This document shows, one piece after another, positions 48,801 to 60,360 of a DNA stretch of 64,000 nucleotides; position 1 is the stretch's first letter, and every line of letters begins with the position of its first letter. The stretch is taken from the NCBI RefSeq assembly GCF_963576545.1, contig NC_083653.1, positions 15,783,358 to 15,847,357 of the forward strand. Reading direction: 5' to 3'. The translations under genes were made by a program, and so were the position numbers. The DNA is from Limanda limanda (lineage: Eukaryota; Chordata; Actinopteri; Pleuronectiformes; Pleuronectidae). The notes below the pieces were generated by a model. The model was given only the letters and a program-made list of their open reading frames with translations. It ran no database searches and was not told the DNA's origin.

Positions 48801-48938
48801 AGCGAAGCCACCCACGACCAGACGTTTTTCTTTCACAGGGGCTGCGCTGGAAAACCAAGCAGCGAACACTTAAAAACAGAGCTGATTAAGCACAGACCGA
48901 ACTGTGTTTCTGTACCCCACACAGTAGAAGCCAGGGAC

Positions 48939-48941
<3 letters not shown>

Positions 48942-49027
<86 letters not shown>
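48942..49027. repeat. (TG)43 perfect microsatellite
   Basis: Eighty-six bases of uninterrupted TG, the longest perfect dinucleotide run in the window. It is likely to be highly polymorphic. Confidence 0.99.
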
Positions 49028-49028
<1 letters not shown>

Positions 49029-50159
49029 TGGAGTTAACGCTGAAAATTATTCAACGATAATCTCAAATGCTAGTTTCTTCTTTGCATTTATTTGACGAAG
49101 GAAATGAATTTGTTTAATTCCATGAAAACACACAAAGATCTTATATTATTCCCTCGACTTTCTTTGACATATTCATAACCTTACAAAGATATTCACGTTA
49201 TACCCCATAGGGTGGACCCACATATTACACATAATCAGTAAAACCTTTAATTCAGAATACTCTTTGTCTCTCTTCTTGAAATAACTTGCAACTTAATTTC
49301 TCGCTGACATGTGCAAATATTGTTTCTGCTCATATACTGTTGCTTTTAGTGAAAACATGTCAGTCAGATCGGAGGATTTTGTCATTTCATGTGTGAGTTC
49401 TTAGAGACGGAGGTGAATTCTCCCAGTTTGCCACCCTCCGCAAGCGCCTTTATGACTACTTATTCAACATATTACACACCGTGCCATCATAAGCAACTCG
49501 GACCACTACTCTCAGCTCGGCAAAACGCATGATGAATGACAGGACTCGTCTGAGCGGTGCCAAGTAACACAACTCAAAATACATGATACGGAACCATCCA
49601 ATACAACTGTAGAGCGTATCTGTCAGTCTGGCAGGGGCTCTCCACAACAGGGACCACACACTCTTTATTAGAGCCAGTAAAATGTCCCTAAGACTGCACT
49701 TTCTGCCCAGCTACCATGAACAATAGTCGAATTGTGCTGCTCCTCTCTTTTTTAGGCCCATTATTTTTTCTAGCATTTGTTATTCTCACTTAAACTACAG
49801 GCTGGCTCCACGATTGGGCCACAGCGTCTCCGAACCCGGCTTGCTCAGGCCAGGAAAAACCCGGCGGAGCCAGACGAATAAAAAGCCAAAGCGCCGACGC
49901 CGCGCGGCTCCCAATCTGGTTCCTGTCAGGGGGACATCAAGGGAACACCCGCAATGCAATCTCCAAAAGTCTCCCCTTCCTTTTTTCTCCCTCTCTGCTT
50001 CTCTCCCTCTCTCCATCCTTCCCCACCCTTCAAGCGATACGTCTTGCAGATGACTGAACCATCGCCAAATGCTCCCAAAATGTGTTTTTTTTCTCCTCCG
50101 TCTCTCTTTTTCCCCCTCTCGTGTCTCTGTGTATGGAGCCAGCCCACATGGCTTGGGAT

Positions 50160-50460
50160 CAATTTAGGATGAAATGATAATTACCCTGTCAGTTTCAATT
50201 CCGATGTGATGAAGTGAGAAACAGGAAATGTAATAAACATAAATGGAATCTCAAGCGCTTTTGATTGGGAGCGGAATCGAATCAGACTCCGCAAACTTGG
50301 TCGAATTGTCAATGCCGTGCCATCCCCGCTGAGAGACAGTTATGCATTTATGCCCCGTCTCGCACTAAAATGCTGGATAAAGCGTATTGCTGCAGATAAT
50401 TACCAAATTCCACATTCAATACCGAGACTATATGCCTGTAACTGTTTAGTTTGGAACTTG
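50160..50460. promoter_or_regulatory. Candidate conserved non-coding element
   Basis: Repeat-free block with GATGAAATGATAATTACCCT, CAAGCGCTTTTGATTGGGAG, GTTATGCATTTATGCC and GCAGATAATTACCAAATTCC. ATAATTA and ATGCAT words suggest homeodomain and POU-type sites. No coding frame persists. Inference only. Confidence 0.28.
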
Positions 50461-52899
50461 GTACATAAGAAATGATCCGTGTCACGTCTTTCCAGAGGGA
50501 AACTCAGGAGCCTTACCCTCCTCTAAAGCCCCTCAGCAGAAGCTGCACATCTCAGTATATTTGATTGCCACATCCAGCACCTGAACCAAAGTGAGTTTGT
50601 CGTTTTCGAGCATTTTTGGCGTTGGGAGATCAGTGATAGTACGCGGCTAACGGTAGCCAGCTCTAACCCTGTCATGTTGGCTGTTCCACAGCTGATGTAT
50701 GGAGCTGATTCCTGGCGGGCCACGCTGCACCGCCTGGATTTGTTTAACCCGGCAGATCAACCTTCAGACAGGAGCATGTGTGCAGGTAATGGCTGCCAGA
50801 TGAGGTGAGGCCGGCTCTTAAAAGCCAAGTGGATGCTATAGAGGAGGAATGAAAAAAGAACACATGCATATACAAACAAGCACACGGCCGCTGGAACTGT
50901 TATGAAAGACAACAACAAATGTGCAAATAAAAAAAGTAAATATTTAAAAGGCATCACTGCCCACGTCTGATGGAGGTGGTTCATTGAGAGTTTAAGTTTT
51001 TGGGATTTTGAAAATGTTGATTTAAACCTCAACTTAGTTCGAGGTTCCATGCTGCTGTGATTCCAGCGCTGCTTTACGCCAACCTTCGCTGTGCCAACAG
51101 TCGCAAGGTCCGATCTGGACACTGGCTGGTAGTGAGCGGGGGCTTAAAGGCAAGGTTGCCAGGCGGCGGTGTCTGGACCTGACCAACCACAGTCTGGCAG
51201 AATGAACGGCCCCCTGTGAAGAGGACACACTAGATGTAATAGGTGTTTTCCAGCTTGCATATTCATTCAAAAAGCAAACAAATAAATGTCAGCGATTAAA
51301 CATGGCAGGGGCATCTTTGGCACACGGCGCGACCACCCAGGAGGCCACAGGAACTCTGAATGACGAACTTAGCCGACGACCGCTTAAAGAAAAATAAGCA
51401 AAAAACAACGCTCTCTTCTCCCTGTTTATGCAAATAACTGATTGTACATGTTTGTCAGAGCTAATATCCCTAATGTGGAGGTTGGCGATTTTTGGAAATT
51501 GCAATTTTAGTATCTAATTTCATCCCTTTCACGCTGTTTTACTGTGCGGCTTTCAGGGACAAGCCGAAAGTAATTCTTTCCCCCAAACGTCATCATGTTC
51601 TAAACTAGTCAGTGTGACTGTAAATTAATTTGTTCCCTTCGCTGCACAGACAGTGAACTCGAGCAGTAAATTTCCAGGAGAAAGCTCGGAAAGGATGAAG
51701 AGAATATATGTTGCTAGGGATCATTAGCGAGGGTGTCTCCTTTGAAGGTGTTAAGTAAACTGATGTAGCTTTTACATAGACCATCTTTTTCCCTTCAACA
51801 TTGTGATTAAGGATCCCTGAGAAAAGCAACTTGGGAAAGACGTACAGCAAGCGGTAAGGGAGTTTAAAGAAAATTGTACCACCCTGGCCCATGAGGCTGA
51901 TTTTACGAGTTGGCGTCTTGTAATTTAAAGAAGCAACGGTGTAGCTGATATTTCATTTGACCTTCCGTGTGAAGGCAGGGATCCACCAGGGAGCTCCCCA
52001 CATCTCCTGCAGTCTAATTTATAACGGCAACCCACCAAGCAGCAGCAGCAACAGGAGAACAAACTAGACCCAGGGGTTTGATAAAGAAGCTTGGCGATGA
52101 AAAGACCTCCGCTACCAGTAGCCACCCTCCTGCCTGCACAAGGCAGAGAGCAGAAAGGGGGGGGGGGAGTGGAGCCAGAGTCTGCACCTGGTCTCTGCAG
52201 TGTCCGCCAACTCTCTTTCCTGTTCCTGTTTCCTGTTATGACGTGTTTTTTCTTTTCTTTTCTTTTTTAATTATTCTCTTTTCCTTTTTTCTCCTCTGGC
52301 CATGTTGTTTGAAGCAGGTAAAAGGGGCATTCAAGCATTGCAGCCACCTGGGAGCAGCAGGTTGAGCAAAGCACCAGGGGAGGTTTTTTTTTCTTCTTTG
52401 CTCTGGAACATGTCTGCAGGCAAATTACTCTGCCTTTACTCATTAGTGCGGCCAGTCTCCCTGCTGGCAAACACAATATCACCATGTGACAGTGTAACAC
52501 AGGTAACACTGTCAGTTAAAATAAGTCAAACACGCTTGTTTTTCCATCACATCAAGATTAATATTATTATTAGTGCTAGTCTAGTGACGGATTTCCATTA
52601 GCTGGATTACATAATTAATTAAAAGCCTTCATTAACCAAGAATTAAACTCCACCTTATAGATAATACAACAGAGCTATTCACACTATATACCTCACAATG
52701 TCTGTGCATTTCTCAGCTTATTAGATCATTGCTTTATTATTATGGACATAAATATGATAGTTTTTGATTTTGTTTTCTTGGTTTATTAACACACATTAAT
52801 TTGGAATGATTGAAGTTTTTAATTTTGGTAGGACAAGCCTATTAGGAATAATAAAATATGCCTTTGTGCTCTTATTTTTGTTAGTATAATTTTACATTA

Positions 52900-53360
52900 T
52901 ATTTGTTAATGTTAATTCAAAGACCTGCACTTCATATTATTGCTTTTATTTTCTCTTCTCTTCTGTCATTCTCTGCTTCAAGAAACAGGAGGAATGTGCT
53001 CTAAATTCATCACAACAAAAACATTTTAAATTTTTAATTACCAGTTGTTGAAAGCAAAACACAAGTTCAGTACACAAAGAAAGGACACTACTCTTGTATT
53101 TTTTTTAAAGCAGTAATCGTAAGTACTCTAAATGCATTTGTTTATAAAACATTCAATGCTCTAAATACAAGTACACTGTATACATGTTGTGCTTCAATAA
53201 TATAAAGAGTTATTTATTAGTCACCCGGGCCATTGTACATATTAAGTTTTTATTTTGATAATAATACTAGTAAATAATGCAAAAATTTAAATTTGTATTG
53301 AAGTAGCGTAGGAGTTTTTACTAAAATAAATGTTGATAATACTTTTTACACCACTGACAC
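52900..53360. repeat. Eroded MITE-like AT-rich repeat
   Basis: Words such as TAAGTACTCTAAATG, AATACAAGTACACTGTATAC, TTGAAGTAGCGTAGGAG and a terminal TTTTTACACCACTGAC resemble the AAGTACT-rich short elements of fishes. Very eroded; ends approximate. Confidence 0.3.
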
Positions 53361-53536
53361 TATTGTGCACAATTACCTTTGTTTATCTGATGTGTGTATC
53401 TGATCTCCTGTGCTGCGAGTAAAGCCCCATGGTTGAACACTGGGTGGCACTGTGTAGGCTGATGCTGACAGCTTGATAGCAAAGCAGGGTAACAAAACTT
53501 GAAGATTGAGAGAAAGTGTAGCAGTCAAAACTGGGG

Positions 53537-53540
<4 letters not shown>

Positions 53541-53602
<62 letters not shown>
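53541..53602. repeat. (TC)31 perfect microsatellite
   Basis: Sixty-two bases of uninterrupted TC. The Arg-Glu ORFs on the minus strand are artefacts. Confidence 0.99.
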
Positions 53603-53606
<4 letters not shown>

Positions 53607-54889
53607 CTCCTGCATCAGCACAACGCCGGCTGGGAGCTGGGCAATACTTAGCCATGAGAAAATATGAAACCCTGTTTCTACGACAGTATGAACTGGAGTA
53701 TGCAAAGACCCGGTATTACAACATTTTGAAAGAAATAACCCCCCCGAAAGAACTCGCCACATTTCAGCAGAAATGTACATAATAATTAGTCTGACCACTC
53801 TTTTCCTCCCTTCTCTTCCTCTTGTCCAGATTGTCCTGCTCTCTGGCCTCCGCTATAAGACAGAAATAGATGGTTAGATTCCAACTCAGGGTGGCTCTGG
53901 TTTTTATTCAGGATGTACTTTCACTGCATTTTCTCCTCCAAGTGCTGCATTTATTATTCTAATCAAAAATTTATAGAAAATTCCACATCATATGTAGAGC
54001 TGTGCTTCGTTTTTTGGCTTTGAACAAATGGGACATGTGTATGGGACTAAACATCAGACTGTGTGTGTGTGTGTGCGTGCGCGTGTGTGTCTAATGGTAT
54101 TAGGTATTGGAAAGGCTGCTCATTATTGAATGGACTCTCTGTGAGGTTTCCGAGGCAAGAGGACATCTATTAGGAGGTTAGCAAAACACTATCAGCTAAT
54201 ACGACCTGTAATTACACGGGCAGTGAGGAAACGCAGCAAGCTAACACCAGTATGGAAACAATCTGACAATGCAAACACTGCAACTTAGCCTCCACGTGTG
54301 TGTGTATGTACATTTGTAATTGTGTGCATGGGTGAATGAGTGCACGTTTGTGCGCGCGTGGACGGAGGCCTCCTTGCGCAGATTGTGGGTGTGCAAACTG
54401 TCAAAGTGGAGTGGGTGGGTGGGTGGGAGCGGAGGGAGCACATCTGGAGGGAATTTATTGTATAATTCAGTCTATTATTGCTGCGGTCGGTGCTTAAGGA
54501 GCACGCACACAATTACCGTCCACTCTGCAAGGCTACAAGTGGCCTCTGGCCTAAACTAATAAACTCTGGAGGAGGGTGGAGAGAGGAGAATTCATTTGAG
54601 GTTATCATCATCACAACTCCTCTCTGCTACCTCTCACACTGACACTCACCAGAGTTTACAATAAATCAGTGAGGAACACCTACCGTTCAGACACAGATTA
54701 TGGCCAAATCAGATTTGAATCTGGCTTTATAGCTTTGGATTGGACACTAGAGCACCACATCGCTTGCAAGGTTTGTCGAACTCAAGTTCAAGTGAGTTGA
54801 TCAGAAGTACCGAAACTATACATTTAAATGTGAACCAATCACATTTCTGTTAATTGTATTAAGTAAAACATGCAAAACAGTGTGTATAA

Positions 54890-55010
54890 TATGCAGTGGT
54901 GGTAGAAATACTCAAATTCTTTCCATAGAGTCAGAATCTATCATCACAAGTCAAGGTCCCGTGAAAGGCAGTATATGAATATAAGCCATTATTATTATTA
55001 TTAAGGTCCT
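54890..55010. repeat. Eroded repeat with (TTA)n tail
   Basis: GCAGTGGTGGTAGAAATACT at the start resembles a MITE terminus, and GTGAAAGGCAGTATATGAAT ATAAG plus (ATT)n resembles a non-LTR element tail. Two eroded repeats may be juxtaposed here. Confidence 0.35.
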
Positions 55011-55099
55011 GCACAAATATACTGTTTAAGTAGAAAAATAGTATTAATGATAGAAAATTCTAAATATTTGAAAGTATCATCTTATGCTTTACATTCTTG

Positions 55100-55287
55100 T
55101 GCAATCATCCTGTACCACTACGCTGCACATTTTTTCCATACAAACAATATTCTGAATATTTTTGTATTGTTTTGACTTGTGTCATATTTTTTATTTTCTC
55201 TTGTTGACCTCATTCTGACTTGTTTGCTGTAACAAGGAAATATCCCCGGTGTGAGATGAATACAGTTTTATCTTATCTTATCTTATA
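55100..55287 (+). mobile_element. LINE 3' tail with TTATC tandem end
   Basis: Ends with TTTGCTGTAACAAGGAAATA TCCCCGGTGTGAGATGAATA CAGTTTTATC and then TTATC repeated. The pattern GTAACAA..AATTTCCCC..GGGAT.AATAAAGT followed by a short tandem tail is characteristic of L2/CR1-related fish LINE 3' ends. Only the 3' end is recognisable, as expected of a 5'-truncated insertion. Confidence 0.65.
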
Positions 55288-55289
55288 CG

Positions 55290-57390
55290 ACAGTATTTAA
55301 GTAAATAAACCTACATATAGTTACATTCAACCACTGAAAATGTGATTATTTTATTGAATATAATGTTTGCCGCTGCAACTATCACATATTTATAATCTGT
55401 AAATCTGCTGATTATTGTCCAGGTTATTTGATCATTTTATTAATTTTATTTCAGGACATAAGGAAAAATCTTATAAGTAGAAATGCTCATATTTATAAGA
55501 AAATTCAAAAGTATTAATCAACCGAACAGTATCCAAATTATTTAAAGTGTCAAATTTCTCATGGTGGACCACATAATGTTTTTTAAATCTATATTATGCA
55601 TTGTACTCATACATTTTATAGATTTAAAAGGGGCCATTGAATATCAGATAATAAATGTGGTGCTGTAGAAATACTCAACTACTAGTATCTGAAAACTAGT
55701 AACATGATAGCACAGTATTTGTGTAAATTAACATTTACATATAATTGCTTTCTACCACTAAAAATATAATTATAGAATTGAATGTAATGTTGCTTTTTTG
55801 TTGATCAAATATCGGATTATCTACATTGTTACCAGTTTATCAGTCTAGGTTAATATATTATTTTATCTGATTATATTCAATACCAGCAAAAAGTGAAATA
55901 ATTAAATAATAATTTTGGGTTAAGAATAACCCAAGATAATCACTTAGTGTTGTAGAAGACAAAGACACAGTAAATTCGCAACTTAAAGAACCAAAGAATC
56001 TTCATTCCTTGTCATCAATAATCAATTATTCAACTAAGTGGTTTTGCTCTCTTAATATAGTCGCACAAACCATCGTTTCGTATTCACCGTTCAACTCGTT
56101 ACTTGAATAGATTCAGCAGCTCTCGTGTTTCACGTGAAATATTCTGCCTGATGCATTAAAGGAGGTGCACGAGCTGGGGAACTCTATTGGTTTATGAGGT
56201 GATGTCTTTTCATATACATTAGTTCATATCATAAAACGGGCTGAAATAAAACCCTCTTCGTCTTTTCCATTTCGGCAGCCTCTAGGAATAGACTGGTGAG
56301 GCGTCTCGGATAAAGACTTTACCAGGGGAAAAATCTGCTTAGGCCAAGAAGCAAGCAGTATCTGGCTCAGGCAGCCCTGAATGACCTGCAGTGTGTTCGT
56401 CTGTGGATGTGTGTGTGTGTGGCTGTGTGTGTGTGTGTGATTTAGGAGCTCCTAACAGCGCTGGTGAAGAGCTCGTAACCCAGAACAATAAAGGGCTTCC
56501 CCTCCAAGCCTCCCGTCGGTGACCTCTGCTAAAAGTTAAAGGTTCAACTAGCTACACGTGTCAGGGTGTTGACCTTTCACCCCCTCAGCATGTTGGACTC
56601 TCGCTTTTCTCTCCCCAGCACTCTTCTCCTCCTCCTCCCTATACCACTTAATGATGCTCTGTCTTTCTGCCTATTTCACTTTGGGCTCTTTGGTCACAGA
56701 TTAGTTTTCTATTTAAATACTTTTTCCCCCCCTGCAGTTTAATCAAAGATGTATTCAGCTCTTATTTTGGCTAGACAGACTCCCAGAGGTGCATTCTACA
56801 GGCTGGGAAAATTACTGTTTTTCTTTTCTTCAGAAGCTTTGCAAATACACAATGCAGTCACACGTCATGGGTTGTGCATGGTGTAATGTTTAATTGCTCT
56901 CAGAATGGAGTTCCTAGGAACCACCTGACCCACCCAGTTTTCTGTTTATTTTGTCTGGGTTGTGTTTATGCAGGTTATCAGTCCAATGGCGTAGTAATGG
57001 ATTAGAGCAATCTTGCTGAAAGTTAGATGGAATTTATATCTGTATGTTAAAAATGAAGCAGTTGGTTAGCATATAGCTTAGCATAAAGACCAGGGAATAA
57101 AGCTCGACAATCAACACATTTTTATCTGTTTTGCTTAATGTCATGGTAAAAATGATACATAGTGGTTTAATTTCTAAACTATGACTTCCGATGCTAAGCT
57201 ATTTGGCACGCAAACTGTAGTCTTTAATTTACCGTACAGATACGAGAGTGGTCCTGATCTTCTTATCTAACCCCAAAATTTCAAATTATTCTTTTAAGCT
57301 GCTAAATGACCACCACAAACTGACGTCAAATTAATGTCTGTGGTTCAATTTCCTCTCGGCAAGACCTAAGAAGAAGGAAGAACGATTTTA
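55290..57390. other. AT-rich gene-free stretch
   Basis: Very AT-rich to about 56050, with eroded AAATACTCAA/AGTATCTGAAAAC words like those of fish MITEs near 55660-55740. TG/GT runs lie at 56408-56440. No coding signal was seen. Confidence 0.5.
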
Positions 57391-57412
57391 GATAGATAGA
57401 TAGATGGATAGC
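57391..57412. repeat. GATA microsatellite, left of the repeat
   Basis: TAGATAGATAGATAGATGGATA run. Confidence 0.9.
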
Positions 57413-57433
57413 TGTGGTAGGATTTTCTAAATC

Positions 57434-57770
57434 GGGGGGCCGTAAAGAGGGGGCCACAATTTAAACAGAGGGACCAATTATATGTCCAACACCCATGCAC
57501 AAATCATTATTCAGTATTGTGCACATTTAAGTCCATGTTTGCTGCTAGCTCTATACAGCTTTGATTCCAAGCCACACATTATTGACTATGTTAAAACACA
57601 TAAAAAGCGTTCCTTGTACACATTGGGTACTTCAAAAAAGCTTTGAAAATAAAAATTCTTAACATGTTTATTTATTGTTAGTTTTGTTTTTCAATGCTTT
57701 TTGTGTTTGTATTATAAAGGGGCCAATTAAATTTCAACTCAGGCTTATGCCCGCCTCGCCCCTGCCTCTG
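57434..57770. mobile_element. Probable non-autonomous element between two GATA runs
   Basis: Starts GGGGGGCCGTAAAGAGGGGG CCACAATTTA and ends GGGGCCAATTAAATTTCAAC, TCAGGCTTATGCCCGCCTCG CCCCTGCCTCTG. This matches a fish repeat style I have seen often. GATA/GATG runs lie just outside on both sides (57391-57412 and 57780-57812), suggesting insertion into or beside a GATA microsatellite. A target duplication was not resolved. Confidence 0.45.
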
Positions 57771-57779
57771 AGGAGGTAG

Positions 57780-57812
57780 AGGTAGATAGATAAATAGATG
57801 GATGGATAGATA
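57780..57812. repeat. GATA/GATG microsatellite, right of the repeat
   Basis: AGGTAGATAGATAAATAGAT followed by GGATGGATAGAT units. Confidence 0.9.
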
Positions 57813-57899
57813 TGATTATTTAAATGTTTCTACAGTTACTCGGCTCCTGTTTTCCAGTACAACCAAAGTGTCTCGCCCTGCGTAGTGTTAACGCAGTTC

Positions 57900-60100
57900 A
57901 GTCCCTTGCCTGTGGATCTACTACAGTATTTACCAATATTGAAATAGGATGAAGTGAGTATTCAATCAGGAATGTGCTTGTGGCAGATCTCCACCCCTGA
58001 TAATATAGGGTGTTTCTCTCCCAAAGTGGTTTTGCCCGCTTGTTTTTCTCCGTGTTGTTTCTCGCGTTGCAGTGCTCTGTCACTCTTCCAGTAAGTGTGT
58101 GTCTGCATGTGTGTGCGTGTGTCTGAGTTTTAAGGAGGTTTGTTTTTATTCCAGTTGCTGTCTGTGTTTGTCGTTATACTATCTTTACAAGCCTCGGGTT
58201 GCGAGTTGGAATGTGTAGTCACACATTTCCAAAGAACACAATAAGGTCCATGCTTGTTACACTTTGTATGCGTAACCTCTGGACTATGAGTTATCCCTTT
58301 ATCTAGATTATTCACAAAGCTACTATAAAAAACAGTTAGCTTCTGTGGTTTGCTGTGGTAGATATCTACAGTGTGTGCCTCTGCGTTCAGCCACCACTGT
58401 GTTTTCAGTTGTCTTTCTTTTTTTTTTTACGACAAAACAGATTTTATACGTTTTATAATAAATTTGAAAATGATGATGTAAATGAGATTTAGAGATGTAC
58501 TGGAAGTAAAGTTGAGTGTGGGGTGAACGATTTTGTAAGTTATCCAGGCGTAATAGAGGTAATTCTCAAAGATTACTCTGAAGAGCAGCGAAGCAGAGGT
58601 CATTTTGACAAGCTGTCATGACGTAAAAAGACACGCTCTCGAATATCAAAGCACTGGAGGCACTTCAGAGGGAGATTAAATATGCAAACTGAACAGGCAG
58701 CGTGTGTGTCCTTCATATGGTTAAGTACACGTCATTCATTTTACCCTGCGCTGCAGCATACAGTAGTCGAAATGATACCCTACTGGGTTTTTTTTTGTCT
58801 TTCCCAATGTGCAATTTACACAGCTTGGTGATTTGGTCAGATTCTGGAGACCACACGATGAAGGGCGATAGACCACAGACCAAGTGGCAAAAGGACAGGA
58901 AATATCTGATGAAATGTGCTATGAAGTGGATGAGGTCACCCACACGCAGCAACCCATATCAAGAGACTCGCCGCCCCGGAATTAAAGATAATAATTTCTG
59001 CGACCTTACAAGGATGAAAAACTTACACTCGACTGTTTTTTCCCTCCTCGAACTGAGCTCGGGCGTCCATTGATTTAAGCTGAGTGTAGAGAGACCACAT
59101 GAGAGGAGGACCCAAACAGAAGCCAATTAAAGAATGTTGGGGGGGGGAAACGACAAGAAAATAAGTGTCACGAAACAGCTGCGGTCACTATTTGCGCGAC
59201 AGTTAACAGGCTTTCATAAAATGGGGACGAGAAGAAACGCTTTACATATCTTGACAACTACAAGGGGATGTGGAGCAGCCATCGCCACCACACATTCCTC
59301 TTTAACTCGGCTTTCTGTTTTTATTTTCGCCTTTCTGTTACTTAAAAGGACCAGAGTGTCTTTGTTCTGTGGGAATTTTGGATCGTTGAGATGACTGGTT
59401 GATTCAGAGAACTGAAACAAAGGAAAACTTCGCACCTGCTCACAGCGACGTCCACTGGGCAGAAAACTATAAACAACAGTCTCTACCACCCTGCTCTTCT
59501 CAGACGCCATCCCTTGGTTCCCACAAAGAGCAAGCACTTGGCGACTGTGGAAACAGAGGACCAACCTGAATAAATTCCCTTTTTCCTTCAGCACTATCAG
59601 CACATTTTACTTACCTGGAAATATCAGAACAGCACTAGCACCACGGGCTCAACATTTTGCAGAGATTCGCAGATGATGAACTGTAATGACTTTGGTGATC
59701 CTGGTGATTTTCTCCTCGTGCTAACCTCGTGCTTAGTGGACATTTGTGGTTTTGCCATCATCAGGTGGCCTGCAATAGATGTCCTTTTCAGTAACAGTGC
59801 TCCCAGTGGAAACTCATCCTATATTTGCACTAAATCAATTTGAAGACATAACTTTGGGTTGGAAATAATTGCAAAAACTTTTAGGTCATAAGTATATTTT
59901 GAGTATTTGTTGTCCACATGATGTGGTGTGTGTGGTATGATGTGTTTAGTAGACTAGTCCAAACAGGCAGGTTTAGAATGGGCTGTTTGCCTGACCTGTG
60001 GTGATGCTGCTTGCAGTTTTCTCTCTGAAAAAGTGACCTGCAGTAGTTTAGCTTTGGCAAGTAAAGACCAACAGCTGGATTCACACCACAGAACCCTGAA
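57900..60100. other. Gene-free stretch
   Basis: Scattered ORFs of 60-129 codons on both strands show no recognisable domain. The plus-strand ORF 58702-59073 and minus-strand ORF 59214-59603 are the longest, and neither has splice signals or a recognisable motif. Confidence 0.4.
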
Positions 60101-60116
60101 TCCTGGACTGGACAAT

Positions 60117-60360
60117 CACTTGTTGTTGTCACAATGTGTTGTTGTTGTTGTGAACCTCGCTGAGGATGAGTCCCAGCCGCCTCTGCTACAGAGCGCTGGT
60201 CGTCTGTTTATCCAAAGTTTATTAATATTGAACTGAGCGTAAGTCCACATTGCACGGAATTCTACACTTCACTTCCTTGGTTTCCTAACAATACACATGC
60301 CAAGTGTGAAGCAGACAAAAAATAAAGTTCAAACGAATGGATTTCTGGGCTTAGTAAATA
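60117..60360 (+). repeat. Dispersed repeat family B, copy 2
   Basis: Second copy of the repeat at 37797-38085, 22 kb away and in the same orientation. It shares GATGAGTCCCAGCCGCCTCT, AGTTTATTAATATTGAACTG, GGAATTCTACACTTCACTTC and TAACAATACACATGCCAAGT. Copies differ moderately. Confidence 0.65.

Noticed and set aside
53373..53798. Arg-Glu repeat ORFs on the minus strand
   Set aside because: Translation of the (TC)31 run.
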